A stretch of 64,000 bases of DNA, taken from NCBI RefSeq assembly GCF_029227915.1, contig NC_079878.1:28795501-28859500 (forward strand). The letters run 5' to 3'. Each line of letters begins with the position of its first letter. Position 1 is the stretch's first letter. Below the pieces are notes generated by a model. The model made no database searches and had not been told where the DNA came from. It saw only the letters and a list, made by a program, of their open reading frames with translations. Below are positions 36,691 to 49,100 of this stretch, piece after piece. The position numbers were made by a program, and so were the translations under genes. Origin of the DNA: Hydractinia symbiolongicarpus (lineage: Eukaryota; Cnidaria; Hydrozoa; Anthoathecata; Hydractiniidae).

Positions 36691-38000
36691 ACATTTAGTG
36701 TAAACTTTTGTGCGTATGGCTTATATTTAATACACCAAAAGAGCTACTTTGTTGATTTCAATTTTATACTCTTTGTAAGCTATTTTTTTCTTCTTTTTGA
36801 CAATTCTGTTTTACCACTCAATTTTTACATTTTATAAGTTATTTGGAACAGAATGATATGAAATAGACCAAAATACCTGATCTTAGTTGTTTTTAATTTA
36901 CAGGCTGTGTCTGTGAAACTTTAAGGGGAACATTTGGTGGAAGACAATGGCATGACATATACTGATAGAACTGAGTTTTGTTGTGTTAGATGTTATATCT
37001 GAACCTTTTTGACATTTTATGTTAATTTTGCGAGGAAGGACCATATATTTATACACAGAAGAAGAATTCAATTTTACACCTTGCAAGCTTTGTTTTTCTA
37101 TATTTTGTATAAATTCTTACTGGGGAGGACTCCGTGCAATATATCGAAATGACTGATCCTTCTCGATTTAAATTTGATGTGTTCTAAATCGTATATAGTT
37201 TTGGAAATTTTGTGTAAGATTTAATGGGTAAGGGCTAGATGCAATATGTCAAAAAAAATTTTTTTGTTGAATCAGAAGCACTCCCTACAACCATTCTTTT
37301 TTTTACAGTTTGTGAAGCTTTTGTGAGGAAAGAGTGTATGCAATATTATCGAAATAACTGATTTTTGTTGCAAACTGTTTTTCTTTGGCATTTTGGAATA
37401 AAATATTGTTTTAGAGGGCATATGCACTAGATATATGTACTGAAATAGTTAAATTTTGCAAACTTTGATTTTGTCGTTACCTCTCATTTTTTACATTTTG
37501 ATTAAACTTTTGTGGGAGACCGTTGGTATGCGAAGGACCAAAATAAGAGATTTTAGTATTATTTAGAGTTTGTATTTTGTGTTGCAAAATTGGTGCAAAA
37601 ATTGACATAAAATGAACTTATATATATACAGATTGATTGCTGTTGTTTAACATGACTCATTATGACTTATATATATATTTTATGAAAATTTGTGACAGAA
37701 TACTATGTGAGATTTGAAATTTTTTTTACTTTATTGATGGTAAAACAGCATGCAAATTGCTAAAAGGACTTTATTAATTTTAGATTTAAACACCATTATT
37801 TTGTTGGCATTTTGTCTAAAGTTTGGTGAGGAAGGACTGTATGCAATATATCAAATAATGTTTTATTGCATTATAATTTGTCCTTGCAAATCCCTTTTTT
37901 TACACCTTAGATAAAAAATTCTGTCAGAGGCACAATTTATTGTTTAATTTTCACATTGTGTGTCAACCTTTGGCAGGGTTTGCAATAAACTAACTGATTT
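36690..38000. repeat. Degenerate ~100-bp tandem repeats inside the Helitron
   Basis: A loosely conserved unit recurs: TTTACATTTTG, a few bases, AACTTTTGTG, then GAGGAAGGACT, TATGCAATAT, ATCGAAATAACTGATTTT. The clearest anchor GCAATAT lies at 37136, 37241, 37340 and 37843, spacings of 105, 99 and 503 bp (about 5 x 100). Poorer copies are visible near 36691, 36827, 36951, 37040, 37424, 37530, 37675 and 37953. Units vary by many substitutions and indels, so this is old. Internal minisatellites are common in non-autonomous Helitrons and related elements. Identified by eye only. Confidence 0.6.
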
Positions 38001-38327
38001 TAACATATACAATGAGAGAGATTTGTGTTTGACATTGATCAGCTTTTTTGTAAATATGTGGCGTTTTGAGTGATTTAAATTTTATGGGTGAGATGTATGT
38101 TGAAATGCTTTTGGAAACTTCTTTCCGAATAATTTTCGCATTTGTCAGATGGTCAGAGCAAGTAATTTTAGTAGATTTAGATTTTAAATGTCACATAAAT
38201 ACTGCAGTTGTTGAAAACCTTTAATTTTTTTGGTCATTTATATAATAATGCAGATGTAAGATGCGCACTGCTGTATTGTTTGTTTTTTGATGGACATATA
38301 TCTGCTACATAAATTAAATGGAATACA
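38001..38327. other. Helitron interior near the 3' end, nothing recognised
   Basis: AT-rich sequence without a convincing reading frame, repeat unit or RNA gene. It connects the degenerate internal repeats with the terminal hairpin. Confidence 0.55.
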
Positions 38328-38354
38328 GTGGATTCTTCCACGGGAAACAGCTAG
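38328..38354 (+). other. Helitron 3' hairpin and CTAG terminus
   Basis: Perfect 5-bp stem GTGGA (38328-38332) with TCCAC (38337-38341) around the loop TTCT, then nine bases (GGGAAACAG) and the terminal CTAG (38351-38354). A short hairpin roughly 10-12 bases before a CTRR end is the known rolling-circle termination signal of Helitrons. The next base in the host is T, as expected. The hairpin at the right end places the element on the plus strand. Confidence 0.88.
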
Positions 38355-38689
38355 TTTGATATTACTAGGTTTCATCGATTTTAACAGTGAAACGATTGAC
38401 TGTGGGACTTAATTGAACTGACTCTGGACTGTGACCTTATAAATGTGATAAATGAGTCAATTGGACCCCAAGGAATAACATTCTTCTTAATTTGACATGA
38501 TTGCTGGAATTTACCGATTACACTGGGCGCTGTGGTAGCGCTTCATTTAAAACTTTAAGTCATTTTGTACTGTGGGACCAATCCTGGCCGTTAGCGCGCC
38601 CTGAAGGCCTTGAAGAAATAGAGGCATTCTCAAAAATATATTTCAATTAATTTCTAACGGTATCAATCTGTTTAAATTACAAAGATTGC

Positions 38690-41661
38690 GTCACATAATC
38701 GTACCAACATGCATTTAGCGATTCTTTTCTGATATTATTAGGTTGCATCGCTTTTAACAGTGAAACAATTAACTGTGGGATTTAATTAAACTAACTTTGG
38801 ACTGTGACCTCATAAATGTGATAAATGGGACAATTGGACTCCAAGAAATAACTTTCTTCTTAATTTGACATGATTGCCGGAACTCAGCGATTACACTGGG
38901 CGCTGTGGTAACGCTTCATTTAAAGTTTAGATAAATAAGTCATTTTGTACTATGGGACCAATCCTAGCAGTTAGCGCGCTGAAAAAATAGAGACATTTTC
39001 AAAAACTACATTTTATTGTCTTTCTAACGGTGTCAGTCCGTTTGAGTCGCAACGGTTGCGTCACATATTCGTACCAACATGTATTTAGCGATATTTATCT
39101 GATATTACTAGGTTGCATCGCTTTTAACAGTGAAACGATTGACTGTGGGACTTAATTGAACTGATTTTGGACTTTGACCTCTTAAATGTGAGAAATGAGA
39201 CAATTGGACTCCAAGATATAACATTCTTCTTAGTTTGACATGATTGCCGGAACTCAGCGATTACACCGGGCGCTGTGGTAGCGCTTCATTTAAAAATTTA
39301 GATAAATAAGTCAATTTTTACTGTGGGACCAATCCTAGCAGTTATCGCGCGCTGAAGAAATGGCGACAGTTTCAAAAACTACATTTCATTGACTTTCTAA
39401 CGTTGTCAGTTCGTTTCAGTTACAACGGTTGTGTCATATATTCGTGCCAACATGTATTTAGCGATATTTTTCTGATGTTACTAGGTTGCATCGCTTTTAA
39501 AAGTGAAACGATTGACTGTGGGAGTTAATTGAAATGATTTTGGACTTTGACCTCATAAATGTGATAAATGAGACAATTGAACCCAAGAAATAACATTCTT
39601 CCTAATTTGACATGATTGCTGCAATTTACCGATTACACTGGGCGCTGTGGTAGCGCTTCATTTAAAGTTTAGATTGATAAGTCATTTTGTACTGTGGGAC
39701 CAATCCTAGCCGTTATCGCGCGCTGAAGAAATAGCTACAGTTTCAAAAACTACATTTCATTGACATTCTAACGGTGTCAGTCCATTAGAGTTACAACGGT
39801 TGGGTCACATACTCGTACCAACATGTATTTAGCGATATTTATTTGATATTACTAGGTTGCATCGCTTTTAACAGTGAAACGATTGACTGCGGGACTTAAT
39901 TGAACTGATTTCGGACTTTGACCTCCTAAATGTGATAAATGAGACAATTGGACTCCAAGAAATAACATTCTTCTTAATTTGACATGATTGCTGGATTTTA
40001 CCGATTACACTGGGCGCAGTGGTAGCGCTTCATTTAAAACTTTGAGTCATTTTGTACTGTGGGACCAATCCTAGCCGTTAGCGCGCCCTGAAGGCCTTGA
40101 AGAAATAGAGGCATTCTCAAAAATATATTTCAATTAATTTCTAGCGGTATCAATCTGTTTGAATTACAAAGATTGCGTCACATAATCGTACCAACATGTA
40201 TTTAGCGATTCTTTTCTGATATTATTAGGTTGCATCGCTTTTAACAGTGAAACAATTAACTGTGGGACTTAATTGAACTAACTTTGGACTGTGACCTCAT
40301 AAATGTGATAAATGGGACAATTGAACTCCAAGAAATAACATTCTTCTTAATTTGACATGATTGCCGGAACTCAGCGATTACACTGGGCGCTGTGGTAACG
40401 CTTCATTTAAAGTTTAGATAAATAAGTCATTTTGTACTATGGGACCAATCCTAGCAGTTAGCGCGCTGAAGAAATAGAGACATTTTCAAAAACTACATCT
40501 CAATGACTTTCCAGCCGTATCAATCCGTTTGAGTTACAACGGTTGCGTCACATAATCGTACCAACATGAATTTAGCGATTTTTATCTGACATTACTAGGT
40601 TGCATCGCTTTTAACAGTGAAACGATTGACTATGGGACTTAATTGAACTAACTTTTGACTGTGACCTCATGAATGTGATAAATGAGACAATTGGACTCCA
40701 AGAAAGAACATTCTTTTTAATTTGACAAGATTGCTGGATCTCAGCGATTACACTGGGCGCTGTGGTAGCGCTTCATTTAAAAATTTAGATAAATATGTCA
40801 TTCTTTACTGTGGGACCAATCCTAACGATTATTGCGCACTGAAGAAATAGCGACAGTTTCAAAAACTACATTTCATTGAATTTCTAACGGTGTCAGTCCG
40901 TTTGAGTTACAGCAGTTGTGTGACATATTCGTACCAACATGTATTTAGTGATGTTTTTCTGATATTACTAGGTTGCATTGCTTATAACAGTGAAACGATT
41001 GACTGCGGCATTTATTTGAACTAACTTTGGACTTTGACCTCATAAATGTGATAAATGAGACAATTGGACTCCAAGAAATAACATTCTTCTTAATTTGACA
41101 TGATTGCCGGAACTCAGCGATTACACTGGGCGCTGTGGTAGCGCTTCATTTAAAAATTTAGATAAGTAAGACAATTTTTACTGTGGGACCAATCCTAGCC
41201 GTTAACGCGCGCTGAAGAAATAGAGACAGCTTCAAAAACTAACTTTTATTGTGTTTCTAACGGTGTCAGTCCGTTTGAGTTACAACGGTTGGTCACATAT
41301 TCGTACTAACATGTATTTAGCGATATTTTTCAGATTCTACTAGGCTGCATCGCTTTTAACTGTGAAACGATTGACTGTGGGACTTAATTGAATTGATTTT
41401 GGACTTTGACCTCATAAATGTGATAACTGAGACAATTGGACCCAAGAAATAACATTCTTCCTAATTTAACATGATTGCTGGAATTTACCGATTACACTGG
41501 GCGCTGTGGTAGCGCTTCATTTAAAGTTTAGATTAATAAGTCATTTTGTACTGTGGGACCAATCCTAGCCGTTATCGCGCGCTGAAGAAATAGCTACAGT
41601 TTCAAAAACTACATTTCATTGACTTTCAACGGTGTCAGTGCGTTTGAGTTGCAACGGTTGG
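38690..41661. repeat. Diverged satellite, mixed monomer types
   Basis: Starts measured at 38690, 39060, 39433, 39804 and 40177 give lengths 370, 373, 371 and 373. Types change from monomer to monomer: a GGCCTTGAAG type (40088), a GTCATATATTCGTGCC type (39433), a type with GTCAGTCCATTAGAG before it (39804), and at 40547-40920 monomers resembling m3 and m4 of the left array (ATGAATTTAGCG, GACTATGGGA, AAGAACATTC, GTTGTGTGACATATTCG). No regular higher-order period is apparent. Confidence 0.75.
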
Positions 41662-43145
41662 GTCACATATTCGTACCAACTTGTATTTAGCGATATTTAT
41701 CTGATATTACTAGGTTGCATCGCTGTTAACAGTAAAACGACTGACTGCGGGATTTAATTGAACTAACTTTGGACTGTGACCTCATAAATGTGATAAATGA
41801 GACAATTGGACTCCAAGAAATAACATTCCTCTTAATTTGACATGATTGCCGGAACTCAGCGATTACTCTGGGCGCTGTGGTAGCGCTTCAATTAAAAATT
41901 TAGATAAGTAAGACAATTTTTACTGTGGGACCAATCCTAGCCGTTAACGCGCGCTGAAGAAATAGAGACAGCTTCAAAAACTAAATTTTATTGTCTTTCT
42001 AACGGTGTCAGTCCGTTTGAGTTAAAACGGTTGGGTCACATATTCGTACTAACATGTATTTAGCGATATTTTTCAGATATTATTAGTTGCATCGCTTTTA
42101 ACAGTGAAACAATTAACTGTGGGATTTAATTGAACTAACTTTGGACTGTGACCTCATAAATGTGATAAATGGGACAATTGGACTCCAAGAAATAACATTC
42201 TTCTTAATTTGACATGATTGCCGGAACTCAGCGATTACCCTGGGCGCTGTGGTAACGCTTCATTTAAAGTTTAGATAAATAAGTCATTTTGTACTATGGG
42301 ACTAATCCTAGCAGTTAGCGCGCTGAAGAAATAGAGACATTTTCAAAAACTACTTTTTATTGTCTTTCTAACGGTGTCAGTCCGTTTGAGTTGCAACGGT
42401 TGGGTCACATATTCGTACCAACATGTATTTAGCGATATTTATCTGATATTACTAGGTTGCATCGCTTTTAACAGTGAAACGATTGACTGTGGGACTTAAT
42501 TGAACTGATTTTGGACTGTGACCTCATAAATGTGATAAATGAGACAATTGGACTCCAAGAAATAACATTCCTCTTAATTTGACATGATTGCCGGAACTCA
42601 GCGATTACTCTGGGCGCTGTGGTAGCGCTTCATTTAAAAATTTAGATAAGTAAGACAATTTTTACTGTGGGACCAATCCTAGCCGTTAACGCGCGCTGAA
42701 GAAATAGAGACAGCTTCAAAAACTAAATTTTATTGTCTTTCTAACGGTGTCAGTCCGTTTGAGTTAAAACGGTTGGGTCACATATTCGTACTAACATGTA
42801 TTTAGCGATATTTTTCAGATATTATTAGTTGCATCGCTTTTAACAGTGAAACAATTAACTGTGGGATTTAATTGAACTAACTTTGGACTGTGACCTCATA
42901 AATGTGATAAATGGGACAATTGGACTCCAAGAAATAACATTCTTCCTAATTTGACATGATTGCCGGAACTCAGCGATTACCCTGGGCGCTGTGGTAACGC
43001 TTCATTTAAAGTTTAGATAAATAAGTCATTTTGTACTATGGGACTAATCCTAGCAGTTAGCGCGCTGAAGAAATAGAGACAGTTTCAAAAACTACTTTTT
43101 ATTGTCTTTCTAACGGTGTCAGTCCGTTTGAGTTTCAACGGTTGG
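41662..43145. repeat. Two copies of a 742-bp dimer
   Basis: The GGGTCACATATTCGTACC monomer starts at 41662, 42404 and 43146, spaced 742 bp. Between them lies a monomer with GTACTAACATG and the distinctive one-base-short CAGATATTATTAGTTGC, found at 42074 and 42816 (742 bp apart). Both copies share CTGGGCGCTGTGGTAACGC, TACTATGGGACTAATCC and GATTACCCTGG. A related pair without that deletion (TATTATTAGGTTGC) occurs at 45006-45748, so the deletion arose before the local duplication. Confidence 0.8.
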
Positions 43146-46100
43146 GTCACATATTCGTACCAACATGTATTTAGCGATATTTATCTGATATTACTAGGTT
43201 GCATCGCTTTTAACAGTGAAACGATTGACTGTGGGACTTAATTGAACTGATTTTGGACTTTGACCTCTTAAATGTGATAAATGAGACAATTGGACTCCAA
43301 GATATAACATTCTTCTTAATTTGACATGATTGCCAGAACTCAGCGATTACACCGGGCGCTGTGGTAGCGCTTCATTTAAAGATTTAGATAAATAAGTCAA
43401 TTTTTACTGTGGGACCAATCCTAGCAGTTATCGCGCGCTGAAGAAATGGCGACAGTTTCAAAAACTACATTTCATTGACTTTCTAACGTTGTCAGTTCGT
43501 TTCAGTTACAACGGTTGTGTCATATATTCGTGCCAACATGTATTTAGCGATATTTTTCTGATGTTACTAGGTTGTATCGCTTTTAAAAGTGAAACGATTG
43601 ACTGTGGGAGTTAATTGAACTGATTTTGGACTTTGACCTCATAAATGTGATAAATGAGACAATTGGACCCAAGAAATAACATTCTTCTTAATTTGACATG
43701 ATTGCCGGAACTCAGCGATTACACTGGGCGCTGTGGTAACGCTTCATTTAAAGTTTAGATAAATAAGTCATTTTGTACTATGGGACAAATCCTAGCAGTT
43801 AGCGCGCTGAAGAAATAGAGACATTTTCAAAAACTACATCTCAATGACTTTCCAGCCGTATCAATCCGTTTGAGTTACAACGGTTGCGTCACATAATCGT
43901 ACCAACATGAATTTAGCGATTTTTCTCTGACATTACTAGGTTGCATCGCTTTTAACAGTGAAACGATTGACTATGGGACTTAATTGAACTAACTTTTGAC
44001 TGTGACCTCATGAATGTGATAAATGAGACAATTGGACTCCAAGAAAGAACATTCTTTTTAATTTAACAAGATTGCTGGATCTCAGCGATTACACTGGGCG
44101 CTGTGGTAGCGCTTCATTTAAAAATTTAGATAAATATGTCATTCTTTACTGTGGGACCAATCCTAACGATTATTGCGCACTGAAGAAATAGCGACAGTTT
44201 CAAAAACTACATTTCATTGAATTTCTAACGGTGTCAGTCCGTTTGAGATACAGCAGTTGTGTTTGACATATTCGTACCAACATGTATTTGGTGATGTTTT
44301 TCTGATAATACTAGGTTGCATCACTTTTAACAAGGAAACGATTGACTGTGGGACTTAATTGAACTAACTTTGGACTGTGACCATATAAATTTTATAACTG
44401 AGACAATTGGACTCCAAGAAATAACATTCTTCTTAATTTGACATGATTGCCGGATCTCAGCGAGTACACTGGGCGCTGTGGTAGCGCTACATTTAAAAAT
44501 TTAGATAAATAAGTCAATTTTTACTGTGGGACCAATCCTAGCCGTTAACGCGCGCTGAAGAAATAGAGACAGCTTCAAAAACTAACTTTTATTGTGTTTC
44601 TAACGGTGTCAGTCCGTTTGAGTTACAACGGTTGGGTCACATATTCGTACTAACATGTATTTAGCGATATTTTTCAGATTCTACTAGGCTGCATCGCTTT
44701 TAACTGTGAAACGATTGACTGTGGGACTTAATTGAATTGATTTTGGACTTTGACCTCATAAATGTGATAAATGAGACAATTGGACCCAAGAAATAACATT
44801 CTTCTTAATTTGACATGATTGCCGGATCTCAGCGAGTACACTGGGCGCTGTGGTAGCGCTTCATTTAAAGTTTAGATTAATAAGTCATTTTGTACTGTGG
44901 GACCAATCCTAGCCGTTATCGCGCGCTGAAGAAATAGCTACAGTTTCAAAAACTACATTTCATTGACTTTCAACGGTGTCAGTGCGTTTGAGTTGCAACG
45001 GTTGGGTCACATATTCGTACCAACATGTATTTAGCGATATTTATCTGATATTACTAGGTTGCATCGCTGTTAACAGTGAAACGATTGACTGCGGGATTTA
45101 ATTGAACTAACTTTAGACTGTGACCTCATAATTGTGATAAATGAGACAATTGGACTCCCAGAAATAACATTCCTCTTAATTTGACATGATTGCCGGAACT
45201 CAGCGATTACTCTGGGCGCTGTGGTAGCGCTTCATTTAAAAATTTAGATAAGTAAGACAATTTTTACTGTGGGACCAATCCTAGCCGTTAACGCGCGCTG
45301 AAGAAATAGAGACAGCTTCAAAAACTAAATTTTATTGTCTTTCTAACGGTGTCAGTCCGTTTGAGTTAAAACGGTTGGGTCACATATTCGTACTAACATG
45401 TATTTAGCGATATTTTTCAGATATTATTAGGTTGCATCGCTTTTAACAGTGAAACAATTAACTGTGGGATTTAATTGAACTAACTTTGGACTGTGACCTC
45501 ATAAATGTGATAAATGGGACAATTGGACTCCAAGAAATAACATTCTTCTTAATTTGACATGATTGCCGGAACTCAGCGATTACCCTGGGCGCTGTGGTAA
45601 CGCTTCATTTAAAGTTTAGATAAATAAGTCATTTTGTACTATGGGACTAATCCTAGCAGTTAGCGCGCTGAAGAAATAGAGACATTTTCAAAAACTACAT
45701 TTTATTGTCTTTCTAACGGTGTCAGTCCGTTTGAGTTGCAACGGTTGGGTCACATATTCGTACCAACATGTATTTAGCGATATTTATCTGATAAAACTAG
45801 GTTGCATCGCTTTTAACAGTGAAACGATTGACTGTGGGACTTAATTGAACTGATTTTGGACTTTGACCTCTTAAATGTGATAAATGAGACAATTGGACTC
45901 CAAGATATAACATTCTTCTTAATTTGACATGATTGCCAGAACTCAGCGATTACACCGGGCGCTGTGGTAGCGCTTCATTTAAAAATTTAGATAAATAAGT
46001 CAATTTTTACTGTGGGACCAATCCTAGCAGTTATCGCGCGCTGAAGAAATAGCTACAGTTTCAAAAACTACATTTCATTGACATTCTAACGGTGTCAGTC

Positions 46101-49100
46101 CATTAGAGTTACAACGGTTGGGTCACATACTCGTACCAACATGTATTTAGCGATATTTATTTGATATTACTAGGTTGCATCGCTTTTAACAGTGAAACAA
46201 TTAACTGTGGGACTTAATTGAACTAACTTTGGACTGTGACCTCATAAATGTGATAAATGGGACAATTGAACTCCAAGAAATAACATTCTTCTTAATTTGA
46301 CATGATTGCCGGAACTCAGCGATTACACTGGGCGCTGTGGTAACGCTTCATTTAAAGTTTAGATAAATAAGTCATTTTGTACTATGGGACCAATCCTAGC
46401 AGTTAGCGCGCTGAAGAAATAGAGACATTTTCAAAAACTACATCTCAATGACTTTCCAGCCGTATCAATCCGTTTGAGTTACAAGGGTTGTGTCACATAA
46501 TCGTACCAACATGAATTTAGCGATTTTTATCTGACATTACTAGGTTGCATCGCTTTTAACAGTGAACCGATTGACTATGGGACTTAATTGAACTAACTTT
46601 TGACTGTGACCTCATGAATGTGATAAATGAGACAATTGGACTCCAAGAAAGAACATTCTTTTCAAATTGACAAGATTGCTGGATCTCAGCGATTACACTG
46701 GGCGCTGTGGTAGCGCTTCATTTAAAAATTTAGATAAATATGTCACTCTTTACTGTGGGACCAATCCTAACGGTTATTGCGCACTGAAGAAATAGCGACA
46801 GTTTCAAAAACTACATTTCATTGAATTTCTAACGGTGTCAGTCCGTTTGAATTACAGCAGTTGTGTGACATATTCGTACCAACATGTATTTAGTGATATT
46901 TTTCTGATAATACTAGGTTGCATCGCTTATAACAGTGAAACGATTGACTGCGGCATTTAATTGAACTAACTTTGGACTGTGACCTCATAAATGTGATAAA
47001 TGAGACAATTGGACTCCAAGAAATAACATTCTTCTTAATTTGACATGATTGCCGGAACTCAGCGATTACACTGGGCGCTGTGGTAGCGCTTCATTTAAAA
47101 ATTTAGATAAGTAAGACAATTTTTACTGTGGGACCAATCCTAGCCGTTAACGCGCGCTGAAGAAATAGCTACAGTTTCAAAAACTACATTTCATTGACAT
47201 TCTAACGGTGTCAGTCCATTAGAGTTACAACGGTTGGGTCACATACTCGTACCAACATGTATTTAGCGATATTTATTTGATATTACTACGTTGCATCGCT
47301 TTTAACAGTGAAACGATTGACTGCGGGACTTAATTGAACTGATTTCGGACTTTGACCTCCTAAATGTGATAAATGAGACAATTGGACTCCAAGAAATAAC
47401 ATTCTTCTTAATTTGACATGACTGCTGGATTTTACCGATTACACTGGGCGCTGTGGTAGCGCTTCATTTAAAACTTTAAGTCATTTTGTACTGTGGGACC
47501 AATCCTAGCCGTTAGCGCGCCCTGAAGGCCTTGAAGAAATAGAGGCATTCTCAAAAATATATTTCAAATAATTTCTAGCGGTATCAATCTGTTTGAATTA
47601 CAAAGATTGCGTCACATAATCGTACCAACATGTATTTAGCGATTCTTTTCTGATATTATTAGGTTGCATCGCTTTTAACAGTGAAACAATTAACTGTGGG
47701 ACTTAATTGAACTAACTTTGGACTGTGACCTCATAAATGTGATAAATGGGACAATTGAACTCCAAGAAATAACATTCTTCTTAATTTGACATGATTGCCG
47801 GAACTCAGCGATTACACTGGGCGCTGTGGTAACGCTTCATTTACAGTTTAGATAAATAAGTCATTTTGTACTATGGGACCAATCCTAGCAGTTAGCGCAC
47901 TGAAGAAATAGAGACATTTTCAAAAACTACATCTCAATGACTTTCCAGCCGCATCAATCCGTTTGAGTTACAACGGTTGCGTCACATAATCGTACCAACA
48001 TGAATTTAGCGATTTTTATCTGACATTACTAGGTTGCATCGCTTTTAACAGTGAACCGATTGACTATGGGACTTAATTGAACTAACTTTTGACTGTGACC
48101 TCATGAATGTGATAAATGAGACAATTGGACTCCAAGAAAAAACATTCTTTTTAATTTGACAAGATTGCTGGATCTCAGCGATTACACTGGGCGCTGTGGT
48201 AGCGCTTCATTTAAAAATTTAGATAAATATGTCATTCTTTACTGTGGGACCAATCCTAACGGTTATTGCGCACTGAAGAAATAGCGACAGTTTCAAAAAC
48301 TACATTTCATTAAAATTCTAACGGTGTCAGTCCGTTTGAGTTACAGCAGTTGTGTGACATATTCGTACCAACATGTATTTAGTGATATTTTTCTGATAAT
48401 ACTAGGTTGCATCGCTTATAACAGTGAAACGATTGACTGCCGCATTTAATTGAACTAACTTTGGACTGTGACCTCATAAATGTGATAAATGAGACAATTG
48501 GACTCCAAGAAATAACATTCTTCTTAATTTGACATGATTGCCGGAACTCAGCGATTACACTGGGCGCTGTGGTAGCGCTTCATTTAAAAATTTAGATAAG
48601 TACGAGAATTTTTACTGTGGGACCAATCCTAGCTGTTAACGCGCGCTGAAGAAATAGAGACAGCTTCAAAAACTAAATTTTATTGTCTTTCTAACGGTGT
48701 CAGTCCGTTTGAGTTACAACGGTTGGGTCACATATTCGTACTAACATGTATTTAGCGATATTTTTCAGATATTACTAGGCTGCATCGCTTTTAACTTTGA
48801 AACGATTGACTGTGGGACTTAATTGAATTGATTTTGGACTTTGATCTCATAATTGTGATAACTCAAACAATTGGACCCAAGAAATAACATTCTTCCTAAT
48901 TTGACATGATTGCTGGAATATACCGATTACACTGGGCGCTGTGGTAGCGCTTCATTTAAAGTTTAGATTAATAAGTCATTTTGTACTGTGGGACGAATCC
49001 TAGCCGTTTTCGCGCGCTGAAGAAATAGCAACAGTTTCAAAAACTACATTTCATTGACTTTCTAACGGTGTCAGTGCGTTTGAGTTGCAACGGTTGGGTC

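Larger units (their letters stand above)
35789..38354 (+). mobile_element. Non-autonomous Helitron-like element (2,566 bp)
   Basis: Diagnostic features of the Helitron family: 5' end TC (35789-35790, followed by TTATATATTAA), 3' end CTAG (38351-38354), a GC-containing hairpin close to the 3' end (38328-38341), insertion between A (35788) and T (38355), and no target-site duplication. The flanks join to a perfect satellite monomer, which fixes both ends to the base. Autonomous Helitrons encode a large HUH replicase fused to a Pif1-like helicase; nothing of the kind is here, since the element is AT-rich with stops in all frames and the longest frame (62 codons, minus strand, near 37 kb) looks random. 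It must have moved with proteins supplied in trans. Being single and within old, diverged satellite, its copy number and partners elsewhere are unknown. Confidence 0.88.

Noticed and set aside
36898-37086. Minus-strand frame of 62 codons in the Helitron
   Set aside because: It runs through the degenerate ~100-bp repeats, has no recognisable domain and no relation to Helitron replicase or helicase.
35789-38354. The insertion as a terminal-inverted-repeat DNA transposon or retroelement
   Set aside because: No convincing terminal inverted repeats (only short TTCCC/GGGAA similarity), no target-site duplication when judged against the rebuilt monomer, no LTRs, no poly-A tail and no reverse transcriptase frame.
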